From Sophora flavescens (lineage: Eukaryota; Streptophyta; Magnoliopsida; Fabales; Fabaceae): a stretch of DNA of 64,000 bases. The notes under the pieces were generated by a model. The model did not search any database and was not told the origin of the DNA. It saw only the letters and a list, made by a program, of their open reading frames with translations. A program made the translations under genes and the position numbers. Positions 13,184 to 23,810 of this stretch are shown here, piece by piece. The stretch's first letter is position 1. Every line of letters starts with the position of its first letter. The stretch spans positions 52,035,196 through 52,099,195 of the forward strand of contig CM061063.1 in assembly GCA_030762895.1 (NCBI GenBank), in the 5' to 3' direction.

Positions 13184-13211
13184 AGAACGGTTCTCATACA
13201 AGAACCGTTCT
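13184..13211. repeat. Perfect 11-bp inverted repeat (hairpin)
   Basis: AGAACGGTTCT and AGAACCGTTCT are exact reverse complements around a 6-nt loop. It lies in the suspected MITE and is probably part of its subterminal structure. Confidence 0.6.
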
Positions 13212-13426
13212 TGCCAAAAAAACCTTGTTCGAAGTAAAAATAAATATAAATAGAAGTATAAATAATAAATGAGGTCAATTATAGGACCCACTTAAGAACC
13301 AAAAAGAGTTTTTTCATTGGAGTGAAAAGGAGATGGGTTCTTATATCCCATGTAGCATCTATGGACCCACAAAATGATAGATAAGAACCAAAATATGGTT
13401 CTACCGTTGTGGATGCTCTTATAAAA

Positions 13427-13431
<5 letters not shown>

Positions 13432-13479
<48 letters not shown>
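13432..13479. repeat. (TA)n microsatellite
   Basis: Uninterrupted alternating TA for about 46 bp, followed by tgttac. Confidence 0.95.
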
Positions 13480-13482
<3 letters not shown>

Positions 13483-14505
13483 ACTATATTTAAGGTTTAT
13501 TATCAAACTAAGGAGGATGTATTGGATTGGGATTTCATAAGATTGTTTTGACCTAAAAAAGTCTTGCGGATTTTAAAAGATTTTGTAGGAATGTAATGAC
13601 TTTGATTTTATAAGATTTTAAAAGACATTTTTTTAAAGATTGTTATAATCAAGATTCTCATGCGTGGATTTTAAAGGATTTATATCTAAGACTTTATAAG
13701 ATTTGAATGGACTATTGGATTTATAAGATTTGAAAGGAAAACATGAATTTTTAGCAAACATTCAAAGTTACAAGAGTCGATGAAACAAGTAACAAAGAAA
13801 TGAATAATATAATATAAAAATGTAAAACACAATACAAATTTTCTAATCTTTTAATTAATAGTCAAGTCGATGTAGCTTCATGTCTTCCTGTAACGTCCCG
13901 ATTTTTCGGTTACTCTATAATCTGTACTCATACATGTATGTGAGTAATTAATATTCTAATTTTGAGTGAAATATTTTAATGAATCTAAATTAATTTTCAT
14001 AATGTATTTTATAGTAGAAAACTACTATCAAATTTCCGGTAGAAATTTCAGACGAACCCGGTCTGAGCTTTCACCCAGTTAAGCTGTACTAACTCGGAAA
14101 ATTAATTTCGATTAGTAAATTAAAATTTTAAAATTTTTCCAACCCAGCTATAATCATTTCCATGATTTTAGAAATTTTATTTTAAATATTAAAATTGTTC
14201 GGGTGAAAGATTTGCGAAAGAAAATACGATCGATTTTCACTAACGGGTAACAAATATGGAATCGGAACGAGCAAGAATGATTTAAAAAACAGATTTGGTA
14301 AGATTTAAAAAGATTTGATATGATATGAATAGTATTTATATTTATTATTCAACATCATTACCTTACATGTAATGATTTTTATTCTACAAGCAACAATTAT
14401 TTTATTTAAATTACATTTATATTTTAACAAAAAATAAATAAATAAACCCCTCCCTTCCTCACCAAGACAGCAACGCCACCCCCACCCCCACCCCCACAAA
14501 ACCTC

Positions 14506-14511
14506 TATAAA
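14506..14511 (+). promoter_or_regulatory. TATA box of LTR-like copy A
   Basis: TATAAA follows a C-rich tract (ccacccccacccccac) and precedes a CT-rich start region (tgctctctctctc). Copy B has TATATATA at the matching offset of about 590 bp. Confidence 0.6.
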
Positions 14512-14878
14512 CACCCTCCTCTTATGTCTTGTTTCATTTTTGCTCTCTCTCTCAAAACTCACTCATTCGCTTCACATTTCCTTCATTATCTCACTTAAGT
14601 TCTTCATCATCTTGTTCTTCAACATATTGTTCTTGGAGAAACCAAGCCCTTGCTCATCATCCTCAACATCAATCAAGGGTATAAACCTTCTACTCTTTTC
14701 TTTGATCTTTTCAAAAACCTAACTTTTATTTACATGCATGTTAATGGTTTTGTGTTCTAAGTGGTTTTCTTCTGATGCAGGTTTTTAAAACTAAATTATT
14801 TGAACTCATCTTTATCTTTACTATCATCTACTTCACTTGCATGCTACAAAAGGTTTTTCAATGCCTATTTTTGTGAGG

Positions 14879-15740
14879 AGGCCGAAACCCCTATAGTGAA
14901 AAGGATAATGTTTTTACAAAAATCTTTACATGCATGACTTAGAACTTTGGATGCATGTGGTTTTTAAGTCCATGAGTTGTATGAAAATTGAGTTTTCCTT
15001 CTCATTTTACTTGCTAAGGCCGAAAATGATATGCGGAGAAAAGTTAGAGTTTTGTTAAAAAATTTACTTGCATGATTTTAAAGCCTTAATGCATGTAATT
15101 TCTAAACTCTCAAACTACACAAACAAATGAGAATTTCTTCTCATTTTGCTTAATAGGGCCGAAACCCTAATTGATAGGGTTAAGGAGACTTGATTTTTAT
15201 TTTTACGAGAATATGTTGTTTTGATCTTTGTATTTTGACATGCATGTGGTACCAAATTGAAAATGGTTTGTTTTTAAGTTTTTGATAAGAAAAAGTACTT
15301 TGATCATCATATTGATTTCTTGCATGTTGATGCAAAGTTGAAGAACTTTTAAGATATATTTATTTTAAGAAAAATACTTGTTTTAATCTTTATTTTAGAT
15401 GCAAGCAAGCGTGTATAAATTTGAAAAATGTAATTTTTCTCAACTATATCTTGAGTAGGCCGAAAATCATGTTTTAAAGGTTAAGAAAGTTTAGTTTCAA
15501 AATTTTTAGAAAGTGATATGTTTAAAATCATCATTTTGAGTACAAGCTTGTAAGAGAAGTGTTGAAAAAATAAATTTATAATATTTATTTTAAAGAGGCC
15601 GAAACCTATTTTATAGTGTGAAGGAATTGAAAATTTTAATTTTTGAAGTTTTAAGACTTGAGGTTATTCATATAATACTTAAGGATCATTGATCCAAAAG
15701 CTTGTAAAAACTTAAAGTTTAAAAACTCAATCTTTCTAGT
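14879..15740 (+). repeat. Degenerate ~140-bp tandem repeats tagged by GGCCGAAA (copy A)
   Basis: GGCCGAAA occurs at 14879, 15018, 15157, 15458 and 15598, with spacings of 139, 139, 301 (about two units) and 140. Units also share TGCATG and a CTTCTCATTTT-like end. Unit similarity is low, so these are old repeats. The same periodicity is visible in copy B as the complement. Confidence 0.65.
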
Positions 15741-16679
15741 AAAGTCGAGACATGCATAAGAGATTTAGAGTGATTTTATGAAATTTTAACTTATGTAAAT
15801 ATGTGGCTCTGTTTAGATTCGCAATCGTGAGCGAAGTCCGAGTCCGTTCTCTTGAGACTGCGAGATAATTGCACTTATCTTACGCTTCGCTTCAAGGTAA
15901 AGGGAGAAAGCCTGAGGGATAATTATGTTATGATGACTATATGTCTTGTATGCTTGTTTGATGTGTTTGGTTGATATGGTGGTTGCTATGACTGATTTGG
16001 TTGGAATTTTGAGTTCATGTTGTGTTGATGATGCACTTGATTCTTATGTGTCTTGATTAATAAGTTATGAATATATGCGTGATACCTATATATGTTGAAG
16101 TTGTATTGTGGTTATTGTTTGGAAGCCTAACCATTGGTTAGAGCTCAATGATAAGGATAAAAGCTTTAAGAAAATATGCACAAAGTAAATCACAAGTAAA
16201 GATTTCTTCTTAACAAAGTTTCGATAAAGAGGAAAGTGAAATAAGGTTGATAAATTGTGAAAATGTTAGAGAATAAACAGTTTTACAAAGAAAACTCAAT
16301 TGAAAATTTAAATGATTTTACCTAAAAAGATAGGTAATTTCTTTGGAAATGTTTGAGGAAAACAAAAGTTTGTTTTGGAACTTGAAAAGAATTCATTTGG
16401 AAAATTTTCAAATGTTTCTAGACAAAGAGAAGAAATTTTGAAATAAAATGGTTTTATGGAAAAGAATGAAATTTCCAAAACTTAAAGTTTTTCAAAGGAA
16501 AAAGTTTTTATTTAAAAAGTTTTTATTCAAAAAGGAAAATATTCGATAACTTGGATAAGTTATGGAAAGTTTTGGTTTTTCGTATTTTGTTTTTCACTGA
16601 ACGAAAATAAGATGAAAAGTGAACCTAGTAACCGAGACGTCGGGGTACTACAGTTCTGGCACGTGGATCCATGATCTGT

Positions 16680-16858
16680 ATCACAATGCTGTGGACTGTG
16701 TGTCCTATATATGATATTGTGGACTGTGTCCTATATATGATATTGTGGACTGTGTGTCCTATACAAGTTGCTGTGGGCTGTGTGTCCTATATGCGTTGCT
16801 GTGGATTGTGTATCATATATGCGTTGATGTGGACTGTGTGTCCTACAAACGTTGTGAT
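16680..16858 (+). repeat. Tandem ~28-bp repeats (GTGGACTGTGTGTCCTATAT type)
   Basis: Six imperfect units of the pattern tgtggactgtgtgtcctata followed by a variable tail (tgatatt, gcgttgc). A short ORF through it is a by-product of the repeat. Copy B carries a different but equally repetitive block at the equivalent site (about 22780-22915). Confidence 0.8.
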
Positions 16859-17097
16859 AAACGTGGGAAAATGAAGTAAAAAGGGGTAAAGATTGTTTTT
16901 CTACTACCACAAAGTTTTGGGCTAGTGCACAAGTCTAGGACTGTTGTGAATGGACACTCGGACCTTAATGTCTTGTGTTGATATTAAAATTTTTAAGACA
17001 TTTAAAAGTCACGAAAGGTCGTGAGCTTTGAGCCTCGACAAGGAAAGAATGAAGCACAAAGAAAATCCGCGAAAATAAAAGATTTTACATGCATTAA

Positions 17098-17250
17098 CGT
17101 TTTTGGCAAACGTGCCGACTAATCCAGATATCTTGATAAACGAGGTATTCGAGACGATGTTATTCCGAATGTCTTGGTAGACGTACGGGGTATTTGAGAC
17201 GGTGTTACTCCGGATATCTTGGTGCACGAGGTATTCGAGATGGTGTGCCT
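17098..17250 (+). repeat. Three imperfect ~45-55-bp tandem units
   Basis: Units run atcttg - acgaggtattcgaga - ggtgttactccg with variations. They lie between the 28-bp array and the acidic ORF. Confidence 0.6.
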
Positions 17251-17585
17251 TTGTGGTAATTTGAGCCTGTGTGGCAATTGAGCCCGATCAGCTCACTATT
17301 TTTCAAAAACTGCATGATGAAGGGATCTCCTGAGATTAAGAGAGACTGATGAAATATAGGGGTGCCATGTTTTCAAAAACGACGACGATTGATGATGGAT
17401 GTAATTATTTTTGTGAGAAATTATATGTTGAACATGAATATTTGTATGTACTTGTTGCTCTGTGTTGGGCATTTTAGTCGTCCTAATTCATCCATATATT
17501 GGTATCTCACCTTTGCATTTTTGTTGTTTTGCTTTTCTTGTTTTATGTACATATGCTATATACTTGAGATTAGATTGATCCAGCT

Positions 17586-18086
17586 ATGATACAGTTAGCG
17601 CACTCCCGGTCCCGAGCTCTTCTGTTTGAGAATGGAGATGACCCTGCTGCGTGGACCTTTTCTCCTGTTTCAGCCCGAACAGTGACATATACGGGACCTG
17701 TTTGTACCGTGGAGGGTTCAGAAGAAGCATCCCTGAGACGAGTCCACACTGTTGAGACAGTTCATATCCGACTGTCACCTATGGAGTTTTATCTACAGCA
17801 TTTGGCCAACCTGGGTATTTTGGATCTTGAGTTTCCTCAAGCCCAGCCTCAGCCGGAAGAGGCTCCAGTTGTCCCAATTGAGGAGGATCCGGAGGAGTTG
17901 ATCGAGGAGGATCCTGAAGAATTAATGGAGGAGGATCCCATGGAGCTGATGGAAGAGGATCCCCCGATTAGAGATGACGATGATGTCGATGCTCCCGACG
18001 AGGGAGAAGAGATTGAGGTGGGGGTACCTGCTACCCCTCCTAGGGATAGGGATGACTACCATGGTCTACCTAATGGGCATCTATAG
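17586..18086 (+). CDS. Acidic repeat protein of the LTR-like unit, unknown function (copy A)
   Basis: An intact ORF of 166 codons. The N-terminal half (about residues 1-85) is globular-looking, with LLFENGDDPAAW and HTVETVHIRLSPMEFYLQHL. Residues 90-130 are a strongly acidic repeat of EEDPEEL/EEDPMEL units, followed by DDDDVDAPDEGEE and a Pro/Asp-rich tail. The inverted copy at 21601-22107 encodes a recognisably related protein of 168 codons with the same order (HTVET, LxxxLxANGLL, EEDPEEDPEE, DDDDD), although the flanking DNA has diverged widely. Conservation at the protein level points to real coding. It lies at the end of a 3-kb leader downstream of the unit's own TATA box, 396 bp from the terminus. 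I do not recognise the family. Low-complexity acidic proteins can bind histones or chromatin, but that is speculation. Confidence 0.6.
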   Translation: MIQLAHSRSRALLFENGDDPAAWTFSPVSARTVTYTGPVCTVEGSEEASLRRVHTVETVHIRLSPMEFYLQHLANLGILDLEFPQAQPQPEEAPVVPIEEDPEELIEEDPEELMEEDPMELMEEDPPIRDDDDVDAPDEGEEIEVGVPATPPRDRDDYHGLPNGHL

Positions 18087-18482
18087 GTTTGGCCAGCTCT
18101 TAGGAAGTCTATCTTTTGGGGTAGTTTGATATGAACAAAGTATTTTGAAGCTGATGCTTAGTTATGACTTTTAATTTTATCTTTAAATTCAACCTAGAAA
18201 TTATGTAGTGAATCCTATGAATTATCACTCTGTAAATTTCTATCATGAATGTTTGAGTATATAAAGGCTTAAGTATTAATGAACTTGTGATGTTTTCAGA
18301 ATTCTCTGTCTTACTTGGTGCATGATGTTTAGGTTTTAAATTGTTTAAGAAATTAAATACCATCATTGGAAAAGAGTTTTAAAAACCTTAAGTGTTCCGA
18401 AAGTACATCGACAACTCGCTAAAAGTGATTAATTAATTTTAAGTAATATTGTTAATGTGATGCTTGGGGTAAGGGTGTCACA

Positions 18483-19700
18483 TTTCCTAAGTTGCATTTC
18501 TCCACATATCTAAAGCCATGCTAGCCCTCCAAGCATTGGCATCTTCTCGTTCCTGCTCTTGGGTTTGATTTATGTAGGGCCACACATGCTAACACAAGCT
18601 CTGCTTGTGTCTTAAATAGAAATGGAGGCACTTACTTAAAAATTGTGAATCGCGATTTAAAAATCCCAAATATCCTCTCGATCACATTCCTCAAGGATGC
18701 ACGACGAAGATTGAATAATTCATTTCCATTTTGAGGGTCATTACCGTTCATGCAAAATCTTGTAAATGATATCGTACACCTCGAAATGGAGCTAAAAATT
18801 AGTGTCGATTAGGAAATCCAGAATCCACTAGAAAATATTTACCTGATTACATATATAAAATTATCAGGACAAGTAAGATAAAATAAATATATTTATCATT
18901 TAAAATTTAAGTTCATACCTTGGGTCACTTTAAGTCCATTCCTCCTTGTTAAAGCATCACCTAGTAATTTGGAATCATGAGCAGAACCCTCCCACCCGCT
19001 AAGAACGTACATGAATTCTAAGTCAAAGTTACAAGCTGCTAATACATTTTGTGATATCTTTCCATGATGATTGCGATAACTGCTTACTTCTCGTCCCCTC
19101 ACCATTGCTAGAATATGTGTACCATCAATAGCTCCAATGCAATCCTAAAATTAATACCAATAATAATAACAATATTATGAAAAATATATATTATAATAAT
19201 GACCACATACCTAAAATTAATAATAATTATATTAATAACAATAATAATGAAAATTATAATTACAATATTATTATAGTTAGATAATTATCACATACCTTGA
19301 AATAAGGGTAAAACCTTGTGCTTTCCCTTATTTTAGCGGGCACATTTGATCCTGGTTTAGCCATCAAATCAGATGCTATTGAATTCATAGCCTTCAAAAT
19401 CTTATGAAAATTTTCACTTGCAGCAAATTGTGACTGGCCATGCGTATTACGAATTACACAATATCGAGTATTTTGGCCAACGATTTGTAGGAATGATGCA
19501 AGCATTTCTTCAACACAAATAAATCTTGTATCCTCCAAAGATGTTTTTTCTCTAAGAATTGTGCATAACTTCCGGAATACATCTGCATGCATTCTATATA
19601 CTTGTCGGAAGATTACAGAATCATCATTCAATGCTTGATGTATATAGTCATATACCATGCTAGAAATTCGTCGTCGGGTTAATGGACGTTCAATATTTTC
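18483..19700 (-). pseudogene. PIF/Harbinger transposase (HARBI1-like), C-terminal part
   Basis: Exon pieces 19700-19296, 19144-18919 and 18842-18483 join with GT-AG introns. The first carries the helical N-terminal region (FRQVYRMHADVFRKLC). The catalytic triad is then visible: Asp in GAIDGTH (near 19120), Asp in GWEGSAHDSKLL (near 18975) and Glu in RNVIERIFG (near 18680). The family cuts and pastes DNA and needs a partner Myb-like protein, whose ORF lies at 43477-44482. The gene is dead. A 23-kb Sirevirus splits it at 19700 and resumes at 42953, a stop or frameshift follows FPNR near 18800, and LTR-like copy A abuts the 3' end at 18483. Confidence 0.85.
19695..19700. repeat. Left target-site duplication of the Sirevirus (ATTTTC)
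   Basis: The same six bases occur at 42947-42952, directly outside the other LTR. Removing one copy and the insert restores the transposase reading frame. Confidence 0.85.
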
Positions 19701-21600
19701 TGAAGTTGACACACGCAAACACAAGAAGGGGGGTTGAATTGTGTTTGTTAATAATTTTCGAAAAACAACCTTTAAAATTATTTTTGCACACATGAAGATT
19801 AAAAAACAGAAGCAAGCACACAGAAATAGATCTTTTAAAAGCTTTTAACAAAAGCAATTTCAAAACCCCTCAGTCGGTAAAAACGTATAAAACTGAAAGA
19901 GTTTAGGGATAGAAGATTCACACAAAGGATTTTATCCTGGTTCACTCTCTTCCAACCAAGAGCTACATCCAGTCCCTTCGACTTGAAGGTTTTATCCACT
20001 TCTTCTCCAAATAGATTACAACCAAGTATTCAACACCTCTCTAGGCTTACAAGTATTTCTTTCTTACCAAGCCCCTCCAGGCTCTAACTCTAACAGAGAG
20101 ATTTAAATTATGGTCTTCTTAACTCACTATGTGTGAGGATATAAAAGTTTAGGATCAGATGAATATTACAACAATATTCAAACTAAAGAATACAGACTTT
20201 TGCTCTTGAAAGAATATTAGAATGAGCGATTATCGATTGGCAAAAGTTGTTCTTCAGAACTTGAGGTTTTCTATTTATAGTGACCTTCTTCTTCACTTGT
20301 ATTTCTTCAACGGTTATTTTGAATAGTCCCGTTTAGAGATAGCATTGAATGCATGATATCCATTGTGACTGATAGCTTGATTGTGGCCTTTGTGAAATGT
20401 ACTCTTAGTTATCACATTTATACAGAATAGAGGGTCATTGCTTCTGAGCAATTTGTACCTTTAAAACTTTCTTTCCTCTTTTGTGTACAATCCAGCTTTT
20501 TCCAATAGTAAAGAAAAAATTCGTACAAGTCACTTTTCATTTTCTCATTTTACTATTTGCTTTTTGTATTTCCTCGATGGCACTATGATTTTCTTACAAA
20601 GAAACAAAGCATTAACAGGATAAAACAAATGAAAAGAACAAATATTCTATTGAATTAAATATCAATCATTTGAAATAAATTCAATGTGGGTTAGATTGCA
20701 TTTATTCATTTTTAGAACATATACATAAGAGATAGAAGCTCATCTATTCAAAAATATCCGTCTACTCAGTTATTTGTGAGACCAGGTTTGTTCGTTCTTC
20801 TATAAGGCTCGTCTGATGACGTGGCATACAGAGCTCGTATATCAAGTCTTTGGACTTGCTATTTCTTGGTGAGTTATTATAATCTTCGTCTGGTGACGTG
20901 GTACTTAGAGCTCGTCTACTTGATTTTTATTTTTCCGTTTATCTAATTCTACCAAGTATTCCCGTCTGCTGACATGACAAGTTAAAACTAGTCTAATTGA
21001 TTTTAAACTTAAAATCCGTCTAGTAAACATTTAGTGCCTCGTCTACTTAAAGAAACCAGTCTACTCAATAAATAAATGACTTTACCACACTATTGAGTAG
21101 CCCGTCTACATGGGTGGATGTCAATTTCTCTTTATGAGTCCAAGCAGATACACATGAAAACTTATTCTAAGTTTCCATGTCTTATAATTTTAAGTGTTCC
21201 TGCATAATGTGACACCCTAAACTCGGCATCACATGGTTACCCAATTGCGGAAATATTTCTGATTTACAATGCTGGTTACTTTCGGAAAGTATCATTTTCT
21301 CGATGGATGAGTACATTAAAAATGGCAGTTTTTTTTAAGGATGAACAAGATAAAGGTGATGAACACTCAGAATATGAATTAATGACTACATATATTCATA
21401 ACATGTCCTAATGAGAGCCAAGCTCCAGTACATAAGTTAGGGCCTTATCAACGGCCATTGCAACAGAATTAGACATCTAGAAGATACAAATTAAAAGAGA
21501 GTAAGTAAAGACACAGGGAAAGAGGGTCCGGAACCACATCCAAAAAGGTAACTCTAAAATTCAGAAGACGGAAGACTATCCACAAAACGCTCCGAACTGG

Positions 21601-22107
21601 TTAGTGACACTGGCTGCAAGCAGGGTCTCCACAAATGCTCTCACGAGACGCGACATCAGGTAATGGATCTATGACGTCGCCACCCTCATCTACGGAATCG
21701 TCGTCGTCGTCATAATCCATAATGTGATACTCCGACTCATCCTCCTCCATGACCTCATCGAAGTCTTCCTCAGGATCCTCCTCGGGATCTTCCTCGGGAT
21801 CTTCTCCAGGGTCCTCCTCGATCGGTGCTGCCTGCTCAACGTCTAGAGGTGGTGGCTCATGTAGCAGTCCGTTAGCTCGCAATGCGTGAAGGTAATACCA
21901 AGTCGGAGGCAGATCTACCCTCCTAGTCTCCACGGTATGGCTCATACGGATTGGGTCTCCGTCAGCATTTAAATCGTTTGTGGTGATTACTCTGTGGTAC
22001 GTGGCAAATGTCGCCCCTGGATGTATCAGTCATGCCTCGGTATTCCCTGCGTCATTGAAGACCTCAGTCTTCGACATTGTCTGCACAAGTGGGATATTGG
22101 GATCCAT
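21601..22107 (-). pseudogene. Acidic repeat protein of the LTR-like unit (copy B, one in-frame stop)
   Basis: An ATG at 22107 opens a frame of 168 codons to the stop at 21601, broken once by TGA at about codon 26. The related ORF of copy A has Trp (TGG) at the aligned place (DPAAW), so a single base change explains the stop. Downstream the frame is open, with HTVETRRVDL, PTWYYLHALRANGLL, repeats of EEDPEEDPEED, DYDDDDDSVDEGG and a C-terminal GDPACSQCH. Translation could also start at an internal Met (21945), giving 114 residues. Function is unknown; the two-copy comparison is the main evidence that it was a gene. Confidence 0.55.
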
Positions 22108-23810
22108 CTGAACTTATATACATACGGCGGTACAAAAAGGGAAGAGAGAATAACAAGTAGAAATGAAAGAGTGAGATACCGAAAACGGATATATCGCACA
22201 ACAACCATACACATGATACATACAACACTTTGGCATATTAACATTTTAAACATTACTCATAGGTAAACAACAAGTATTATTTATGTGGGTCTCATACCCG
22301 AATCAATCAATTTATAAAGATAATGCATGACACTTCAATCATCAGACTCTAAACTTAATCTCATGAGATACCATCACCGTTTTATCATTAAGAAAAAGAG
22401 TTGATCAGGCTCATATGCCACATTGGCAAGTTGTCTCTGTCACCTCATGCACCAGATCAACATCATCACGAATCCCTTATAACGACTACTCAGATGTATA
22501 CCTCATCGAATACCACATCTTAAGCGGGTATTCGGTTAACTCAATCACGCCTGCTAAGGGGAAATGCATATAAATAAAATACTTTTCATTATCGAGACTT
22601 TTCTTTGTGTTCACTCTTTTCCGTTGTCGAAGCCCATAGCTAACGACTATTCACAATTTTCATTACTTGAAAATCAATATCACAGGACGCGCAATCCGAG
22701 TGCTCAATCACAACACCTTAGACCGATGCTGCAGTCCAAGGTTGTGGTCATAGAAACAATTATAATTTTATCCATGTTTTATTTCAACATGATAAGGACT
22801 CCTGGCCCATAACAACGAAATTAGGACACACAGTCCTCAATTCCAAGATTAGGACTCCTAGCCCATAATATCATGATGAGGACCCTTGGCCCATAATTCT
22901 TGACACGGATCCCAGATCGCGTGCTTATAATTGAATACTAGAGGCGACGTCTCGCGAACTAGATTCTCTTTCACATGTGCTTACTTTTCGCTCAGTGAAA
23001 ATCAAAAACCAAAACAAAACCTCGGTCACTTATCCAAGTAACCGGAACGTTTCTAAATCATTTAGGGGAAAATATTTTCCTTTACAAATTCTTTTATAAA
23101 ACATTTAGAAAATTCGTTTGCTTTTGAAATCCTTGATGGAATAAAGTCAAATATTTTCAAAGGGGTTTTCCTTTCATAAAACACATAGTTCGAAAAAGGT
23201 TTTCTCTTGTATAAACTTTGGATCATAAAAAGGTAGTTTCCATTGACTTAACATTTCAACGTTTCTTTTCAAAACTAGGATCTCATTCTCTTGAAGTAAG
23301 CGTTTTAAACAAGGAACTTTTATAAATGAAACCAATACTTTCAAAGTTCTATTCAAGGCTTATTAAGGCTTTAATCCTTATAATCATTGTGCACAGACTC
23401 AAGTCCGGCTTCTCAAACTTCAATCAAAAGTAATATATTCTCAACAATAATATCACAGTTAACGACAATTCATCACATATATACAACTCACAATACTTTA
23501 AGGCAACTAATAATCAACTTCAAGTAATAATCACAATAGTTCAAGTAAACAAGTCATTCAAGTATTTGCTCCATATCATAATAATATTCAAATCACTCAA
23601 GTAAACACATGCACACATGCATATAGTCATTGAATATCCCTAGGTAATCCCCTCTTACCTTCTGTGAAGGTAAGGAGATTAGATGCTCGAAGAGGTATAC
23701 TACGAACATCCTCGTTTCCTCCGCGATGGAAGTCTAAGGTTATGAACACAAAATCACAAGTTAAAATCAAACAAGAACACTAAACCACAAGGTATAGGTT
23801 CAGCCAAGAC

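Larger units (their letters stand above)
12135..13883. other. AT-rich intergenic spacer with small repeats
   Basis: No gene is visible. Near 12280-12420 is a stretch like a decayed mobile element. From about 13140 to 13430 sequence rich in AAGAACC/GGTTCT with an end reading ggttctaccgttgtggatgctc resembles a small non-autonomous DNA transposon. After the (TA)n tract, 13500-13745 repeats variants of ataagattt/ttaaaagattt, again like a degenerate MITE or the flank of the Harbinger element that resumes at 18483. Confidence 0.45.
13889..18482 (+). mobile_element. 4.6-kb TG...CA LTR-like unit with its own ORF, copy A
   Basis: It starts TGTAACGTCCCG and ends AAGGGTGTCACA, flanked by CTTCC (13884-13888) and TTTCC (18483-18487), a near-match 5-bp duplication. 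A homologous unit (21208-32523, inverted) shares ends, layout and ORF and has a perfect 5-bp duplication. That indicates integrase-type insertion, so the unit is either a giant solo LTR or a non-autonomous element. Order: TATA box at 617 bp, CT-rich leader, GGCCGAAA-tagged repeats (14879-15700), AT-rich leader, two short tandem arrays, acidic ORF (17586-18086), and 396 bp to the end. No gag, RT, integrase, PBS or PPT is visible. It abuts the 3' end of the Harbinger transposase and seems to have inserted there. Ty3/gypsy chromovirus LTRs are one possible source; I cannot confirm this. Confidence 0.75.

Noticed and set aside
13500..13883. Terminal inverted repeat of the Harbinger element
   Set aside because: ataagattt-type repeats are present, but no matching inverse copy was found near 44.5-44.8 or 56.6-57.4 kb.
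16671..16874. 67-codon ORF rich in Cys and Tyr
   Set aside because: It is the translation of the 28-bp tandem repeat and has no counterpart in copy B.
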